Below are positions 36,730 to 43,864 of a stretch of DNA of 61,488 bases, one piece after another. Below the pieces are notes generated by a model. It did not search any database. It was not told the origin of the DNA and saw only the letters and a program-made list of their open reading frames with translations. How positions within the stretch are numbered: the first letter of the stretch is position 1; every line of letters begins with the position of its first letter. The DNA comes from Verrucomicrobiota bacterium. GTDB lineage: Bacteria; Verrucomicrobiota; Verrucomicrobiia; Methylacidiphilales; UBA1321. The position numbers were made by a program, and so were the translations under genes. The stretch is from positions 1 to 61,488 of the forward strand of contig JABDHJ010000014.1 of assembly GCA_013285645.1 (NCBI GenBank), read 5' to 3'.

Positions 36730-37420
36730 TTTTTCTTTTCTAAAAAGATTCGCGGCCTTTTCCGCGGCCGTATTTTTTTCAATTCTTGTTTTGCAGGCTC
36801 AAGACCAGCCTCCCGCTGCGGACAAGCCTCCGGTTCCTCGCCTGGGTCCGGTTCCCGACATGAGCTCCTGGACGGTCCAGTATCAGTATAAGCAGGCCGA
36901 TCCCTTTCCCAAGTCAACCAACCCGGTCAATGAAGCGATCAATGAGAAAATGCGGAAGGCCAATCCCCGCCTCGATACAGTCCAAGCCGTCAAGTCTTCC
37001 GACAACAGAAAAAAGATTCTCCACTACGCCGACGGTTCGGAAACAGTCCAATGGCTCGTGGGTGATTTTGTCGTTCACAATATGCGTGAATCGCATTTGA
37101 TCACCGTCGTGAAGTCCAAGGATCGCGGCATAAATTTCACGGAGGATTTTGATGATTTGGATTGGATCGATAAAGCGGAATACAAGGGCCGTCAGGATTA
37201 CCAGGGGGCCAGTTGCTACGTTTATAAATTTAGCGATCCATCTGGTGGTGACGAAACCGCTTACATCAGCGTCAAAACAAATCTGCCCCAGGCTATCGAT
37301 ACCCCGCAGGCGGTTATCACCTATAGTTACACGTCGTCTTCGGTGCCAATTGATGTTCCTCCAGACGTGATCCAGCAGATCAAAACCTATAAGGAATCGC
37401 TCGTGCGGAAGGTGTATTGA
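36719..37420 (+). CDS. secreted protein of unknown function, end of the Verru_Chthon cassette
   Basis: 233 aa. Signal peptide FLKRFAAFSAAVFFSILVLQAQ (likely cleavage after LQA), then a mature domain of mixed alpha/beta character with no family I recognise (SWTVQYQYKQADPF, DGSETVQWLVGDFVV, YQGASCYVYKFSD, TAYISVKTNLPQAID). It overlaps gene A by 11 nt, so it is translated with the cassette and is probably exported in connection with it. Confidence 0.75.
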   Translation: MTTSFSFLKRFAAFSAAVFFSILVLQAQDQPPAADKPPVPRLGPVPDMSSWTVQYQYKQADPFPKSTNPVNEAINEKMRKANPRLDTVQAVKSSDNRKKILHYADGSETVQWLVGDFVVHNMRESHLITVVKSKDRGINFTEDFDDLDWIDKAEYKGRQDYQGASCYVYKFSDPSGGDETAYISVKTNLPQAIDTPQAVITYSYTSSSVPIDVPPDVIQQIKTYKESLVRKVY

Positions 37421-37439
37421 CGCTGACGGTCGTCAGCGT
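37420..37439 (+). terminator. hairpin after the cassette
   Basis: ACGCTGAC-GGTC-GTCAGCGT, a perfect 8-bp stem starting on the stop codon of the last cassette gene. No T-run follows, so it could be an RNA stabiliser and not a terminator. Confidence 0.4.
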
Positions 37440-37553
37440 GTGCAGGACACGAATCGTGCCATCTTGGGCGGTGAGAACTTCCAGCAGACGACGATAGGCT
37501 TGCGGCGCTTCGTCGAGGTCGCCCACGCGCAACTCAACCTTGCGGTCGTGCAG
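37421..37553 (-). pseudogene. RtcB-like RNA ligase 3' remnant
   Basis: Minus-strand reading LHDRKVELRVGDLDEAPQAY, then RRLLEVLTAQDGTIRVLHTL, resembles the C-terminal DEAPxxY...VL.AQ...LHTL region of the RtcB RNA-splicing ligase family. Stops interrupt it immediately upstream, and no N-terminal part is present. Together with the next gene it fills the 282-bp gap after the cassette. Identification is by eye from a short stretch, hence moderate confidence. Confidence 0.45.
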
Positions 37554-37702
37554 TCACTTCATCATCTCATCGTGGCGGACTCACATCCCAGCCAGCAGCG
37601 CCGGCTGATCTCGTTAGCACGGGTGCTGCGCACGGCAGCAATCAGAAGCACGATCCACCTTTTGTGCTACTTTGGTTTTTAACCAACACAGAAAGGCAGA
37701 CC

Positions 37703-38005
37703 ATGGTAAAAGTAGCTTTGTGGGTTTATCTGGAAGCAAAACCGGGAAAAGAAGCCGATGTGGAAAAATTCCTTCTCAGCGCTCTTCCCCTCGTGGAGGA
37801 CGAACCAGCCACTGTTGCATGGTTTGCACTTCGGTTGAGTCCGAGTACTTTCGGAATTTTTGATGCCTTTCCGAACGAAAGCGGTCGCGAAGCGCACTTG
37901 AATGGCAAGGTAGCCGCCGCCCTCATGGCCAAGGCTTCTGAGCTTTTCGCCAAGCCACCCTCCATCGAGAAGATCGATGTGCTTGTGGCGAAATTGCCCA
38001 AATAA
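37703..38005 (+). CDS. antibiotic biosynthesis monooxygenase (ABM)/quinol monooxygenase-like
   Basis: 100 aa from ATG 37703 with GAAAGG 7 nt upstream. Ferredoxin-like ABM fold: VALWVYLEAKPGKEADVEKFL, then EPATVAWFALRLSPSTFGIFDAF and REAHLNGKVAAALMAKA. Family members oxidise quinols or small aromatics without cofactors. Stand-alone gene between an RtcB remnant and a repeat element. Longer frames starting at 37664 were rejected for lack of a ribosome site. Confidence 0.8.
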   Translation: MVKVALWVYLEAKPGKEADVEKFLLSALPLVEDEPATVAWFALRLSPSTFGIFDAFPNESGREAHLNGKVAAALMAKASELFAKPPSIEKIDVLVAKLPK

Positions 38006-38016
38006 GTAGGCGCACG

Positions 38017-38045
38017 TGGTTGCAGCGGTGAGAGTCGAACCCATG
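38017..38045 (-). other. tRNA/tmRNA 3'-end-like fragment
   Basis: On the minus strand GGGTTCGACTCTCACCGCTG, followed by CAACCA, looks like a T-arm, acceptor strand and CCA end. No matching 5' acceptor strand is found upstream, so it is not an intact RNA gene. It may be an attachment-site remnant, and chance resemblance is possible. Confidence 0.25.
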
Positions 38046-38103
38046 GCCAGGCGCAATGGCGAGAATACTCAGAATCTCTCGACCTCCGAAACTGATAACA
38101 GGT

Positions 38104-38386
38104 TGAGACCTCCGCGAACGTCGTCTTTTGGTCATCGCAAGCCGAAGGCTTATCACAATCCTAGCCAATGGTAAGACCGCAGCAGCGGTCGCCACCACCG
38201 GTATTTTATCTCTTCGCAAACCGACCCCGACAAGGGGTCGTACAGAGGTGGCACCCCTGCCCGAGGTGCGCTCCTTGTGGAATATTTTCCGATGGTGTCG
38301 CCCGCCACGGACTCAACCACCGGCTAGGATTGTGCCATTCCTCCGGAATGCCAAAATAAGATTCAGTGACTTTCGCAGAGGTCTCA
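38104..38386. repeat. long imperfect inverted repeat made of two structured ~140-bp units
   Basis: Outer arms: TGAGACCTCCGCGAA (38104-38118) against the complement of 38372-38386 (1 mismatch in 15). Inner arms: CACAATCCTAGCC (38154-38166) and GGCTAGGATTGTG (38322-38334), perfect. Each arm also carries different small hairpins in equivalent positions: AAGCC/GGCTT versus CATTCC/GGAATG, and GACCCC/GGGGTC versus GCACC/GGTGC. Conserved blocks plus changed but still paired stems suggest structure selection. It fills most of the 423-bp gene-free stretch 38006-38428; no CDS is credible there. Confidence 0.6.
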
Positions 38387-38428
38387 GATTGGGGACGATC
38401 TGGAAGCCATCCATTTCGAGGGTTGAGA

Positions 38429-38824
38429 TCATGCCTTGTATTGTTCGTCGCTGACCTTTTCCATCCAGTCCACGACCTTGCCGTCGAACTGTTCCTGAAT
38501 GGCGATATGTGTCATCGCCGTGGTCTGCGCGGCACCATGCCAATGTTTTTCACCTGACGGGAACCAGACCACATCGCCGGGACGAATCTCCTCAATCGGG
38601 CCACCCTCGCGCTGGACTCGACCGCAACCGGCGGTGACGATCAGGGTCTGTCCCAGTGGGTGTATATGCCATGCGGTTCGTGCGCCCGGCTCAAACGTGA
38701 CCGTAGCAGCGGCCGCACGTCGCGAATCGTTCGGCTGAAACAAGGGATCGATACGAACTGTACCGGTGAACCAGTCGGCAGGTCCTTTGGCGGACGGCTG
38801 TGAGCCATTTCTTGTGATTTCCAT
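38429..38824 (-). CDS. small cupin-domain protein
   Basis: 131 aa single cupin. Motif 1 is [20 protein letters not shown] (His-x-His plus the downstream segment), and motif 2 is [17 protein letters not shown]. The arrangement matches metal-binding cupins related to manganese-dependent (R)-hydroxynitrile lyases and to cupins linked with carboxymuconolactone decarboxylase. Exact reaction unknown. Divergent from the ArsR gene, 102 bp apart. Confidence 0.85.
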   Translation of the reverse strand: MEITRNGSQPSAKGPADWFTGTVRIDPLFQPNDSRRAAAATVTFEPGARTAWHIHPLGQTLIVTAGCGRVQREGGPIEEIRPGDVVWFPSGEKHWHGAAQTTAMTHIAIQEQFDGKVVDWMEKVSDEQYKA

Positions 38825-38913
38825 GGAACGAACCTACCGCAGATAGACGTGGTTGTCGCACCGAGGATAAACCGCAGCGAAAGAATTTATTTGCATCCGG
38901 TTTTATTTCGTTT

Positions 38914-38939
38914 TATATTCAACCATATGGTTGAATATA
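38914..38939. promoter_or_regulatory. 26-bp perfect palindrome over the arsR start codon
   Basis: A perfect inverted repeat of TATATTCAACCAT centred on CATATG; the ATG of the ArsR gene lies within it. Such length and symmetry exceed chance and point to an autoregulatory operator bound by the ArsR dimer. Confidence 0.7.
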
Positions 38940-39286
38940 GTTCCAAGTTGCTAGACCGGACTTTCGGTGCGCTGGCGGACCCGACGCGGCGGCGGATCTT
39001 GGCGCAGCTAGCGAAAAGCGACGAGTGCGTGACCGACCTGGCACGGCCTCATGCGATGTCGCTGGCGGCAGTGTCGAAGCATCTGATCGTTTTGGAGAAA
39101 GCGGGGTTGGTGAAACGGCATCGCAAGGGTCGGGTGCATTCGCTGGCGCTGGAGGCGAAGCCGATGAAGGAAGCGCAGGCATGGATCGACCGGTACCGGA
39201 AATTCTGGGAGGGCAACCTGGATCAGTTCGAAAAATACTTACACAAACTACAAACGAAGGAGACCAAACAAGATGATGATAAATAA
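38927..39286 (+). CDS. ArsR-family winged-helix regulator (SRPBCC-linked type)
   Basis: 119 aa. Starts MVEYSSKLLDRTFGALADPTRRRILAQL, with recognition helix MSLAAVSKHLIVLEKAGLVKRHRKGRVHSLAL. This subgroup typically co-occurs with an SRPBCC (AHSA1) protein, as here, with a 14-nt overlap. The start at 38927 is fixed by family N-termini; it sits inside a perfect 26-bp palindrome. A longer start at 38849 is rejected. Confidence 0.92.
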   Translation: MVEYSSKLLDRTFGALADPTRRRILAQLAKSDECVTDLARPHAMSLAAVSKHLIVLEKAGLVKRHRKGRVHSLALEAKPMKEAQAWIDRYRKFWEGNLDQFEKYLHKLQTKETKQDDDK

Positions 39287-39761
39287 CGAAATACTGAAGC
39301 CGGATGACGCGACACTAATCCTAAAACGGACGCTGAACGCGCCGCAGGAACTGGCGTTCAAGACGTGGACATCGGCGGAACATATCCAGCAATGGATGCG
39401 GCCGGAACCGGGAATGCTGTGTCCGTCGGCGATCATGGATGTGCGGGTGGGAGGAAGATTCCGCATCCAGATGAAGAAGCCGGACGGGGAATTTTTCACC
39501 GCGGCGGGAGAATTCCGCGAAGTGAAGGAACCGGAGCGGCTGGTTTACACCTGGGATTGGGAGAAGGACGGCTGCGGAGTGAAGTTTGGCGAAGTGGAGG
39601 GAAAACCGTCGCTGATCACGGTGGAGTTTCTCAAGCGTGGCAAGCAGACGGATTTCGTGCTGACACACACCCGATTCGCCACGGTGGAAAGCCGGGACAA
39701 TCACGCACAGGGCTGGAGCAAAATTGCAGAGACTTTTGCGAGCTTTGTGGAGAAGAAATGA
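39273..39761 (+). CDS. SRPBCC/AHSA1-domain protein
   Basis: 162 aa START/Bet v1-like fold: LILKRTLNAPQELAFKTWTS, MDVRVGGRFRIQMKKPDG, FREVKEPERLVYTWDW and QGWSKIAETFASFVEKK are the standard AHSA1 landmarks. It probably binds a hydrophobic ligand; its linkage to ArsR suggests a ligand-responsive pair. GGAG precedes the ATG at ~12 nt. Upstream gene of DUF899 (24-bp gap). Confidence 0.9.
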   Translation: MMINNEILKPDDATLILKRTLNAPQELAFKTWTSAEHIQQWMRPEPGMLCPSAIMDVRVGGRFRIQMKKPDGEFFTAAGEFREVKEPERLVYTWDWEKDGCGVKFGEVEGKPSLITVEFLKRGKQTDFVLTHTRFATVESRDNHAQGWSKIAETFASFVEKK

Positions 39762-39784
39762 CTCACCACTAACGAAAGGAAATC

Positions 39785-40618
39785 ATGAGCACAAAACACA
39801 ATATCGTATCGCGGAAGGAATGGATAAAGGCCCGGCTTGAGCTACTCGAGGCGGAGAAGGGGTTGACGCGGCACAGCGACGCGCTGGCACGGTGGCGGCA
39901 GGATCTGCCGTGGGTTCGGGTCGATAAGAAGTATCGATTCGAAACCGACGAGGGAAGCGCCTCGCTCGCCGACCTGTTCCAAGGGCGCTCGCAGCTCCTC
40001 ATCTACCACTTCATGTTCGGGCCCGAATACACGGCGGGGTGTCCGTCCTGCTCGTCGATTGCGGACGGATTCAACGGCATTGCCGTCCACTTGGCGAACC
40101 ATGACGTCACCCTTTCGGCGGTGTCGCGGGCTCCGCTCGCGAAACTGAAGTCGTACAAGCAGCGCATGGGTTGGAACTTCCCTTGGGCGTCCTCGCTCGG
40201 CGCGGACTTTAACTTCGACTTCAACGTCTCGCTCACCGAGAAGCAACAGCGTGAGGGGACTGTCGAATACAACTACCGGCGCGAGGCGGCGTGGGCAGTA
40301 GACGGGATCGGCGACTCACTGACAAAAGGTGGCGAAGGACCTGTTGCCGAGCTCGCGGCTATGACCGGTAGCGATGTGGCCGCGTACACGCGCGAGAGGC
40401 CGGGCATGAGCGCGTTCGTGCTCGAGGACGGCGACGTCTACCACACCTATTCCACCTATTCGCGCGGACTCGACAGCCTCTGGGGCATGTACCCGTGGCT
40501 CGACCGGGCACCCAAGGGGCGGAACGAAGAAGGTATCTGGTGGCGCCGCCACGACGAATACGAGCAGCTTCCTCAACAGACCAACTCGTGTTGCCAAACG
40601 GTGGAGTCTAATGCATGA
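39785..40618 (+). CDS. DUF899 thioredoxin-like protein
   Basis: 277 aa. DUF899 features: a SRKEWIKARLELLEAEKGLTR N-terminus, LPWVRVDKKYRFETDEG, then LIYHFMFGPEYTAGCPSCSS with the CPxC redox pair, and WVDG-like late segments. The fold is thioredoxin/peroxiredoxin-like and redox activity is likely, though the partner is unknown. AAAGGA lies 6 nt upstream of ATG. ATGA overlap with the next gene. Confidence 0.9.
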   Translation: MSTKHNIVSRKEWIKARLELLEAEKGLTRHSDALARWRQDLPWVRVDKKYRFETDEGSASLADLFQGRSQLLIYHFMFGPEYTAGCPSCSSIADGFNGIAVHLANHDVTLSAVSRAPLAKLKSYKQRMGWNFPWASSLGADFNFDFNVSLTEKQQREGTVEYNYRREAAWAVDGIGDSLTKGGEGPVAELAAMTGSDVAAYTRERPGMSAFVLEDGDVYHTYSTYSRGLDSLWGMYPWLDRAPKGRNEEGIWWRRHDEYEQLPQQTNSCCQTVESNA

Positions 40619-40917
40619 ACACTAGCCCCCGCTGCCAGAACAAGACACGAGTCGGCGACAATACTCGTCGGCCCGCGTCATTCTGGCACCGAGGCGGGGA
40701 GATTGTTGGCTGGATCGTTCCAACCACTACGCTGGCACTGCTTCCCAAATGCCCCATGTGCGTGGCGGCATATGTGGCCCTCGCCACCGGCATCGGTATC
40801 TCCTTGCCGACCGCCACCTACCTGCGGGCGACGCTTATAATCTTGTGCGTGGCCTCGTTGATTTTCATTACGGCAAGACGACTGCGGAGCTTCATGTCGA
40901 GGGGAGCCAGCCGGTAA
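40615..40917 (+). CDS. small membrane protein with CPMC motif
   Basis: 100 aa. Basic N-terminus, then two membrane helices; helix 1 is followed by LLPKCPMCVAAYVALATGIGI, a CPxC pair at the membrane surface, resembling MerT-like or DsbB-like thiol sites but with no clear family. Overlaps DUF899 by the sequence ATGA, so the soluble thioredoxin-like protein and this membrane thiol protein may work as a pair. Confidence 0.75.
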   Translation: MNTSPRCQNKTRVGDNTRRPASFWHRGGEIVGWIVPTTTLALLPKCPMCVAAYVALATGIGISLPTATYLRATLIILCVASLIFITARRLRSFMSRGASR

Positions 40918-40944
40918 CGATCCTATCGGTGCGTCTCCAGCCCT

Positions 40945-41196
40945 CTACAACTTGGACAATTCCTCAAGCATAAGAGTGGAGATGGCCGACACGAAGTTCG
41001 GATTGGGATTGAATCGTGCCCTAACTCCAATCAGAGCCGATGCAGACGGGAAATCGACATCTAGTTGAATATTTCCCCAATTACCATGGTTGGCCGGCAA
41101 CCTTTGGTATTCATAATTATAAGCACCATTACGCTTAATATCGCTTAGGAAAATCGCGAATACACTTGGTAGAGCGCAAGATAATCTAGGTGGAGA
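40945..41196 (-). pseudogene. 3' remnant of an unidentified gene
   Basis: A minus-strand reading without start codon, open for 84 codons. Coding-like text includes FAIFLSDIKRNGAYNYEYQR, LPANHGNWGNIQLDVDF and NPNPNFVSAISTLMLEELSK, then a stop. I recognise no family. It looks like the C-terminal end of a lost gene. The remaining 220 bp to 41418 is AT-rich leader of the chemosensory operon, with no other feature seen. Confidence 0.45.
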
Positions 41197-41418
41197 TTAG
41201 ATCATTAAATTTGCGCAACTTATTGATTTATAAGGTAAATATGAAATTTAATTTACTCTTATTTTATCTCAGAGCTGTTTAAATACGGCTTGTATTAGCA
41301 GCCTAATTTGCTTACGGTTGGTTAACGGGTAGCCGATCTATGGCAATTTACGGATTCATTTACCGGGGCAGTGATTCATCTCATTAATCAAGACATGAAG
41401 ATCATGTAAAGGGGTTTT

Positions 41419-43338
41419 ATGAAAACAGAAGCCAACCTAAGTCGAATTCGAGTGCTGCATCTGGAGGATACTGGGTTTGATCGGCTTCTTGTCGCCGGCA
41501 TGCTTCAGGAAAGTGACCTTCACTGTGAAATTAACGTCGTTCAAACTGAAGCTGAGTTTGTCACTGCTCTGCGCGAAATCCCCTATGATCTCATTATTTC
41601 CGATTTTGCCCTTCCCTCCTACAACGGTTTGAGTGCACTCGCCTGGGCCAGGGCGACGAAACCGAATATTCCGTTTGTTTTTTTCTCAGGCACCATGGGC
41701 GAGGAACGCGCCATTGAGAGTCTCAAATTGGGTGCCGTCGATTACGTTCTCAAACAAAGTCCGAACCGTCTGGTTCCCGCCGTCCGACAGGCTTTGCAAA
41801 ATGCGAGGAAGCAGTCCCAGTTGCGGGAGACCGAGGAAAAAAACCGCGAGCAAGGCGAACTATTGGATAAGGCACGCGACGGAATCCTGGTCTGCGACTT
41901 GAAGAACAGGATCACGTTCTGGAATCAAGGTGCAGAGCGTATTTATGGCTGGAGCAAGGCGGAAGCAATCGGACGGGACACTGCGGGACTTCTTCTCAGG
42001 CAAGAAACTCCCCAGCTTACGGAACTGCGCCGGGGCCTGACTGAACGTGGTGAATGGGCTGGGGAAATGGAGAGTGTGACCAAGGACGGGAGGACGGTCG
42101 TCACGCAAACCCGCTGTACCCTCATTCTCGACGATAACGGCCAGCCCAAATCGAAGCTAATTCTTAATACCGACATTACGGAACGCAAACAACTGGAGGA
42201 ACAATTCCTCCGCGCGCAACGCCTGGAGAGCCTGGGAGCCATGGTCAGCGGAATCGCCCACGACTTGAACAATGCCCTCGCTCCGATTGTCATCGGGGTC
42301 GATCTCCTGCGTATGCAATCGCACTCGGAAAACAGCCAGAGTGTCTTGGATATGATCGGCTCCAGCGCGAAACGGGGCTCCGACATGGTGAAACAGATGC
42401 TCACCTTCGCCCGTGGTGGAAGTTCACAGAAGGTAAGCGTCGATGTTCATCAACTCCTCCATGAGATAGAAAAAATCATCACCGACACCTTTCCCAGGAC
42501 CGTTCATTGTCGCATAGAAACAGGTTCCGTTGTCGATTCCATCATCGGGGTGCCCACTCAATTGCACCAGGTGTTGATGAATCTTTGCGTCAATGCCCGC
42601 GATGCGATGCCAGACGGCGGAACCATCACCCTTTCCACGAAAAATGTCCATGTCGATGCGGACGAGGCGGCCCGTCATCTGGAAGCCCGCGCGGGGAACT
42701 ATCTTCGGATCAGCGTTGCGGATTCGGGTACGGGAATCCCAGCGGACAAGATCGAAAATATTTTCAAGCCCTTTTTCACCACCAAGGAACAGGGCAAGGG
42801 GACGGGACTGGGGCTCTCCACTTCAGCGGCGATTATCAAAAATCATGGCGGCTTTTTGGCCGTAAAAAGCGAAGTGGGCAGAGGCACCGTCTTCCGGTGT
42901 TATCTGCCGCTGGCGAATGAGGCCGTCATTGCGCACGAAACGGCAGAAGCCCAACCGGCGCTGCCAGCGGGCCACGGCGAAACGGTCCTCGTTGTCGATG
43001 ACGAAGCGGCCGTTTTGGCCATGATCAAGACTACGCTGGAGCACTATGGGTACAAGGTGCTGACCGCCGGGGATGGTTCCCAAGCTGTCGCGGTCCTCGA
43101 CGAAAGACGCAACACGGTCCACTTGATAATTTCCAGCACATCGATGTTCCTCGAGGACGAACGTCCGATGATTGATGTCCTGCATGCGATTGCGCCCGAC
43201 TCCAAGATTATCGCCGTCAGCAGCCTGGCGCCAGAAAGCATCCCGGCAACCGTCCAAGCCAATGTATTCATCCAAAAACCATTCACGCCCGAAAATCTCC
43301 TGACCGCCGTTCATCAATTGTTACTAGCGAAGGCCTAG
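41419..43338 (+). CDS. hybrid sensor histidine kinase (REC-PAS-HK-pseudoREC)
   Basis: 639 aa, soluble. Receiver 1 at residues 10-130 with acceptor D62 (LIISDFALPSYNG); PAS at ~145-255 (DGILVCDLKNRITFWNQGAERIYG); HisKA with H281 (GIAHDLNNALAP); HATPase with N392 (NLCVNARDAMP), DSGTGIP and GKGTGLGLS. A C-terminal receiver (522-639) keeps DD527-528 and K620, but the acceptor is Ser573 (HLIISSTSM), so it cannot be phosphorylated normally. Good AAAGGGG ribosome site. Opens the chemosensory operon, 19 bp before the first CheW. Confidence 0.92.
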   Translation: MKTEANLSRIRVLHLEDTGFDRLLVAGMLQESDLHCEINVVQTEAEFVTALREIPYDLIISDFALPSYNGLSALAWARATKPNIPFVFFSGTMGEERAIESLKLGAVDYVLKQSPNRLVPAVRQALQNARKQSQLRETEEKNREQGELLDKARDGILVCDLKNRITFWNQGAERIYGWSKAEAIGRDTAGLLLRQETPQLTELRRGLTERGEWAGEMESVTKDGRTVVTQTRCTLILDDNGQPKSKLILNTDITERKQLEEQFLRAQRLESLGAMVSGIAHDLNNALAPIVIGVDLLRMQSHSENSQSVLDMIGSSAKRGSDMVKQMLTFARGGSSQKVSVDVHQLLHEIEKIITDTFPRTVHCRIETGSVVDSIIGVPTQLHQVLMNLCVNARDAMPDGGTITLSTKNVHVDADEAARHLEARAGNYLRISVADSGTGIPADKIENIFKPFFTTKEQGKGTGLGLSTSAAIIKNHGGFLAVKSEVGRGTVFRCYLPLANEAVIAHETAEAQPALPAGHGETVLVVDDEAAVLAMIKTTLEHYGYKVLTAGDGSQAVAVLDERRNTVHLIISSTSMFLEDERPMIDVLHAIAPDSKIIAVSSLAPESIPATVQANVFIQKPFTPENLLTAVHQLLLAKA

Positions 43339-43357
43339 TCCCAGTAAAACGCCGATT

Positions 43358-43864
43358 ATGGAAGTCGTAACTCCATCCTTTACCGGACTCCCTGAAGGCA
43401 AAGTCAGCCACCTCGTTGTATTTGGCCTCGATGAGCAACGATACGCCCTGCGCCTTTCCGCCGTGGACCAAATCGTTCGCGTCGTTGAAATCACATTTTT
43501 GCCCAAGGCGCCGGACATCATTCTGGGGGTGGTCAACGTCCGCGGGCAGATTGTGCCAGTATATAATCTTCGGGCCCGGTTCCATCTGCCCAATCGTGAA
43601 CCTTTTCTCGCGGACCATTTGATTGTGGCCCGCACGGCTAATCGTACCGTGGCCTTGGTGGCCGACCAGGTTGCCGGCGTGGTGACAAGGCCCCGGGAAG
43701 AAGTCACCCGGACGCAAAATATTTTTCCAAGTCTCGAGTACGTGGAGGGAGTGGTAAAACTGGAGGATGGATTGGTTTTCATTCATGACTTGAATACCTT
43801 CCTATCGATTGATGAAGAGTCCCTCCTGGAGGAGGCAATGGTACCCGCGCAGGAGCTGCCATGA
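43358..43864 (+). CDS. cheW: CheW-like coupling protein 1 (WspB/D type)
   Basis: 168 aa. CheW landmarks: FGLDEQRYALRLSAVDQIVRV, APDIILGVVNVRGQIVPVYNL, RTVALVADQVAGVV, and a C-terminal EGVVKLEDGLVFIHDLNTFL. It connects receptor and CheA kinase in arrays. Overlaps the CheR gene by ATGA. First of two CheW proteins, as in Wsp systems. Confidence 0.92.
   Translation: MEVVTPSFTGLPEGKVSHLVVFGLDEQRYALRLSAVDQIVRVVEITFLPKAPDIILGVVNVRGQIVPVYNLRARFHLPNREPFLADHLIVARTANRTVALVADQVAGVVTRPREEVTRTQNIFPSLEYVEGVVKLEDGLVFIHDLNTFLSIDEESLLEEAMVPAQELP

Noticed and set aside
38017..38103. A complete tRNA or tmRNA gene
   Set aside because: T-arm-like 3' end only; no matching 5' acceptor, D-arm or anticodon arm found.
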